NCBI GenBank assembly: GCA_964006375.1
Contig: OZ023270.1
Span: 78,364,891 to 78,428,890, forward strand
Direction of reading: 5' to 3'
DNA from: Tillus elongatus
Taxonomy: Eukaryota; Arthropoda; Insecta; Coleoptera; Cleridae
DNA length: 64,000 nucleotides
The first letter of the stretch is position 1. Each line of letters begins with the position of its first letter. The position numbers and the translations under genes were made by a program. The notes beneath the pieces were generated by a model. That model worked only from the letters and a program-made list of their open reading frames with translations. It was not told the DNA's origin and did no database searches. This document shows, one piece after another, positions 61,171 to 64,000 of this stretch.

Positions 61171-62225
61171 ATGTTGTATTCTGTAGAAGAAAGAGTTGAA
61201 ATAATTACTCTTTTTTTCAAAAACGATGACTGCGCCAACCGTACCGCAAATTTGTTTAATGGACGACATCCGAACAGACATGTTAACAGAAAATACATTT
61301 TGGAGTTATTTGCAAAGTTTCGACAAAGTGGTTCAGTAGCCAACAAAAAAACGGGATCCTGAACGTGAATTTTCGGTTAGAAATGAGACTACTGAGATTG
61401 AAGTTTTAGGATAAATTGCTGCAGACCCAACTTTGAGCACGAGAAAATTGGCCACTGTTTTAAACATCAAAAGAAGAACTATTCAGCGAATATTGAAGCA
61501 TCATAAATTTCACCCGTATAAACTTCATCTTGTACAACAACTGAATGAAGATGATTTTAATCGGCGGCTGGAATTTTGTGAAGTTATGACTGCACGAATA
61601 GCTGATAACGGGAACTTTCTGTTCAATATCTGTTTTTCAGACGAGTGTACGTTTTTATTAAACTCTACAGTCAATCGTCATAATTGTCGTTATTGGGCAG
61701 ATAATAATCTAATAAATTTTCACGAAGTCCACACTCAAACTCCACAGAAATTGAATGTCTGGACTGGCATTTTTGGAGACCGCTTAAAAGGACCAATTTT
61801 TCTTGATGACAATTTGAGTGGCGAAACGTATTTGGAGTTACTAGAAGATATCGTTTACCCTCTACTAATTGACATTGTTGAAAATGATCACTATCAAGAA
61901 AATCAATTAGTGTTTCACAAGATGGAGCTGCTCCGCAGTTTTTGAACCGAGAGATTCCAGAGCAATGGATTGGGAGTAGACGTGCTATTGAGTGCCCCCT
62001 AGATCACCCGATTTAACTCCTTTAGACTTCTTTCTATGGGGCCATTTAAAGAGTAGAATTTTTGCAACAGAACCGGAGCCTCTGGAAGAATTACGACGAC
62101 GCATTGTTGAAGAATTCCGTCTAATAACTCCACAAATGCTCCAGAATGTCGGAGCTCGTTTTGAACAAAACTTCTACTTTTGTTTGGAAGCTGGTGGTCA
62201 ACAATTTAAACACTTACTTAACTGA
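61171..62225 (+). pseudogene. M2 transposase (DD41D), inactivated
   Basis: It starts MLYSVEERVEIITLFFKND. A frame shift at an A run near 61345 and a stop near 61411 break the N-terminal third. The middle 61433-61915 is open (RKLATVLNIKRRTIQRILKH, NICFSDECTFLLN, GDRLKGPIFLDDNLSG). The segment that should hold the QQDGAPPH Asp is damaged by a deletion near 61921. The end is open from 61992 with SPDLTPLDFFLWGHLKS, keeping the third Asp that M1 has lost. The defects differ from those of M1, so the two copies died independently. Confidence 0.9.
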
Positions 62226-62607
62226 ATGAACATTTTTGAACGTTTGGTTTGGTTTTTTAGTGTTTTTAACGAAAAATTGACTAATTAGTGTATTTATTAT
62301 CACAATGAATGAAATACGTTCTTGCAAGTCCAACTGTGAATAATTTTTAAATGAGTTGATAAAACTTCCAAGAAAATTAGTGCGCTGAATTCAGAAAAGA
62401 AAGAGCTTTCGAATGATGTAACACTCGACCCATGTTCCCTGTTTAAAATAAAAGGGTTGTTATCATCACCCTCAAGGGGTTTATGTGATAAAGTGGAGTT
62501 TTTTGTCAAAACATTTCCCCCTCAATACTAAAATTGACGTGTTTCAGCGTTTCTTAAAAAAAATTCTCTGGACGCAAATCGGTCTGTTTCGTTTTCAATG
62601 CGCCGCC

Positions 62608-63249
<642 letters not shown>

Positions 63250-63437
63250 ACAGGCCATGCTGGCGCAACGGCATACGGATGACAAGACCTCTCATCCACT
63301 CCCAGCGAGGATGTCTGCAGATAGCAGTACCGTCTCCAAAACCGATGATTCCGAGTTGGACGTAGTCGGTACTGCTGACAGTCCCAGACCATCCCTGCAT
63401 GCTTCGACACCAGTAGCCTCATCTGTAAACCACTCAG
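63250..63437 (+). CDS. bi: bi-like exon after the T-box domain
   Basis: 188 nt. The first base completes the Lys codon split with the 48729 exon, then QAMLAQRHTDDKTSHPLPAR onward to VASSVNHS and one base of the next codon. The acceptor ends at 63249 and the donor GTAAGA starts at 63438. The segment is Ser/Asp/Pro-rich and probably disordered, as in the region after the T-box of Omb, which is far less conserved than the domain itself. REKKQA across the junction fits insect Omb. Assignment rests on frame, splice signals and position rather than on the peptide alone. Confidence 0.85.
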
Positions 63438-63619
63438 GTAAGATAATGTTATATATTGTATGTTGTATGTTTCATCAATAATTCCTTGCATTAAGACGCC
63501 ATCCTTATTTGATTAGGTTCAAAGGAGTATGAACAACCCCAAAGACAAAAGCTATAAAAGGGCTATATCTTACTTAGCAAGACGTTCCGTCTTTAAATTC
63601 TATTACAGACATTCACTTC

Positions 63620-63978
63620 AATAACCTCGGTGGTTCAGGGGTAAGAACGTGTGCCTCTGAACCGAAGGGTACTGGGTTCGATCCCAGGGTACTCCATTCA
63701 CTTTTTTAGTAAAATGTGTAACATTAACATCAACCGAGGTTCTGGCATTGTATTTGAGCAAGTTGAATGTCTGCACGTTCCGCCCTTCGAAGGGGGCGTA
63801 AAGCCGTCGGTCCCGTGTCCATGTGATGTTAGGCACGTCAAAGATCCCTACCCTCCTTACAGAAAGGCAGAGAATCGGCAAAATTTCCAGGATAGTGAGG
63901 TGAAATTGCTCCCTGTCGTCGGTGATTGGCCATAGTCGCGGAAATAGGCCGACGTTTAAGAAACAAAACACACACACA
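63620..63978 (+). mobile_element. SINE family S1, copy 3 (best preserved)
   Basis: The head has an A box (TGGTTCAGGGG) and B box (GGTTCGATCCC) within CCTCGGTGGTTCAGGGGTAA onward. The body contains GTTAGGCACGTCAAAGATCC and the tail GAAACAAAACACACACACA. Flanks CATTCACTTC (63610-63619) and CATTCATTTC (63979-63988) form a 10-bp target duplication with one mismatch. It lies about 180 bp into the next bi intron. Confidence 0.9.
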
Positions 63979-64000
63979 CATTCATTTCGTATAATATAAT

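Noticed and set aside
63620..63700. A tRNA gene at the SINE head
   Set aside because: A and B boxes are present but the acceptor stem does not close and the sequence runs into a SINE body and CA tail shared with two other loci.

Overview
The window is eukaryotic, most likely an insect and perhaps a beetle. It is AT-rich intronic DNA packed with DNA transposons, non-LTR retrotransposons, SINEs and long (TA)n arrays. The only host gene I can support is on the plus strand: three internal exons of a Tbx2-subfamily T-box gene, best matched to bifid/optomotor-blind (bi). They lie at 36802-36948, 48729-48805 and 63250-63437. The splice sites and phases join correctly, and the first two exons encode the C-terminal half of the T-box DNA-binding domain. 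The introns are about 11.8 kb and 14.4 kb, and the upstream intron is longer than 36.8 kb. No start, stop or upstream T-box exon is present.

Layout: 3.2-5.5 kb is a broken pogo/Tigger-like transposase split by a LINE fragment. 6.5-11.1 kb holds a SINE, two LINE copies, a mariner fragment and a (TA)n-bearing composite repeat. 13.2-16.9 kb holds another composite repeat, two relics with a hammerhead-like motif, a 324-bp-period retrozyme-like element with two hammerhead ribozymes, and a SINE. 18.3-21.6 kb is a mariner-like element with a whole hAT element inside it. 25.8-38.5 kb holds composite repeats, LINE copies, two palindromes and the first exon. 39.2-48.5 kb holds LINE pieces, a mariner in a (TA)n array, an RTE LINE, a Penelope GIY-YIG remnant and a foldback just before the second exon. 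49.2-52.8 kb holds two more Tc1/mariner-type elements. 53-62.8 kb holds a composite repeat, a LINE nested in another LINE, an apparently TE-free stretch and a second mariner carrying a SINE. The third exon and a SINE close the window.

Every transposase or reverse transcriptase seen is broken, so the window records repeated insertion into one giant gene. Several nestings have clean target-site duplications, which give relative ages: hAT after mariner, LINE after pogo, LINE after LINE, and SINE after mariner.

The most notable item is at 15781-16253 on the minus strand. Two 149-bp direct repeats each contain a fold matching a type I hammerhead ribozyme. One copy keeps every core nucleotide and a GUC cleavage site; the other has a single C3-to-U change. 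The cleavage sites are 324 nt apart, the layout expected of a retrozyme, a non-autonomous retroelement that spreads through small self-cleaved circular RNAs. Ribozyme activity and element identity are inferred from sequence only.
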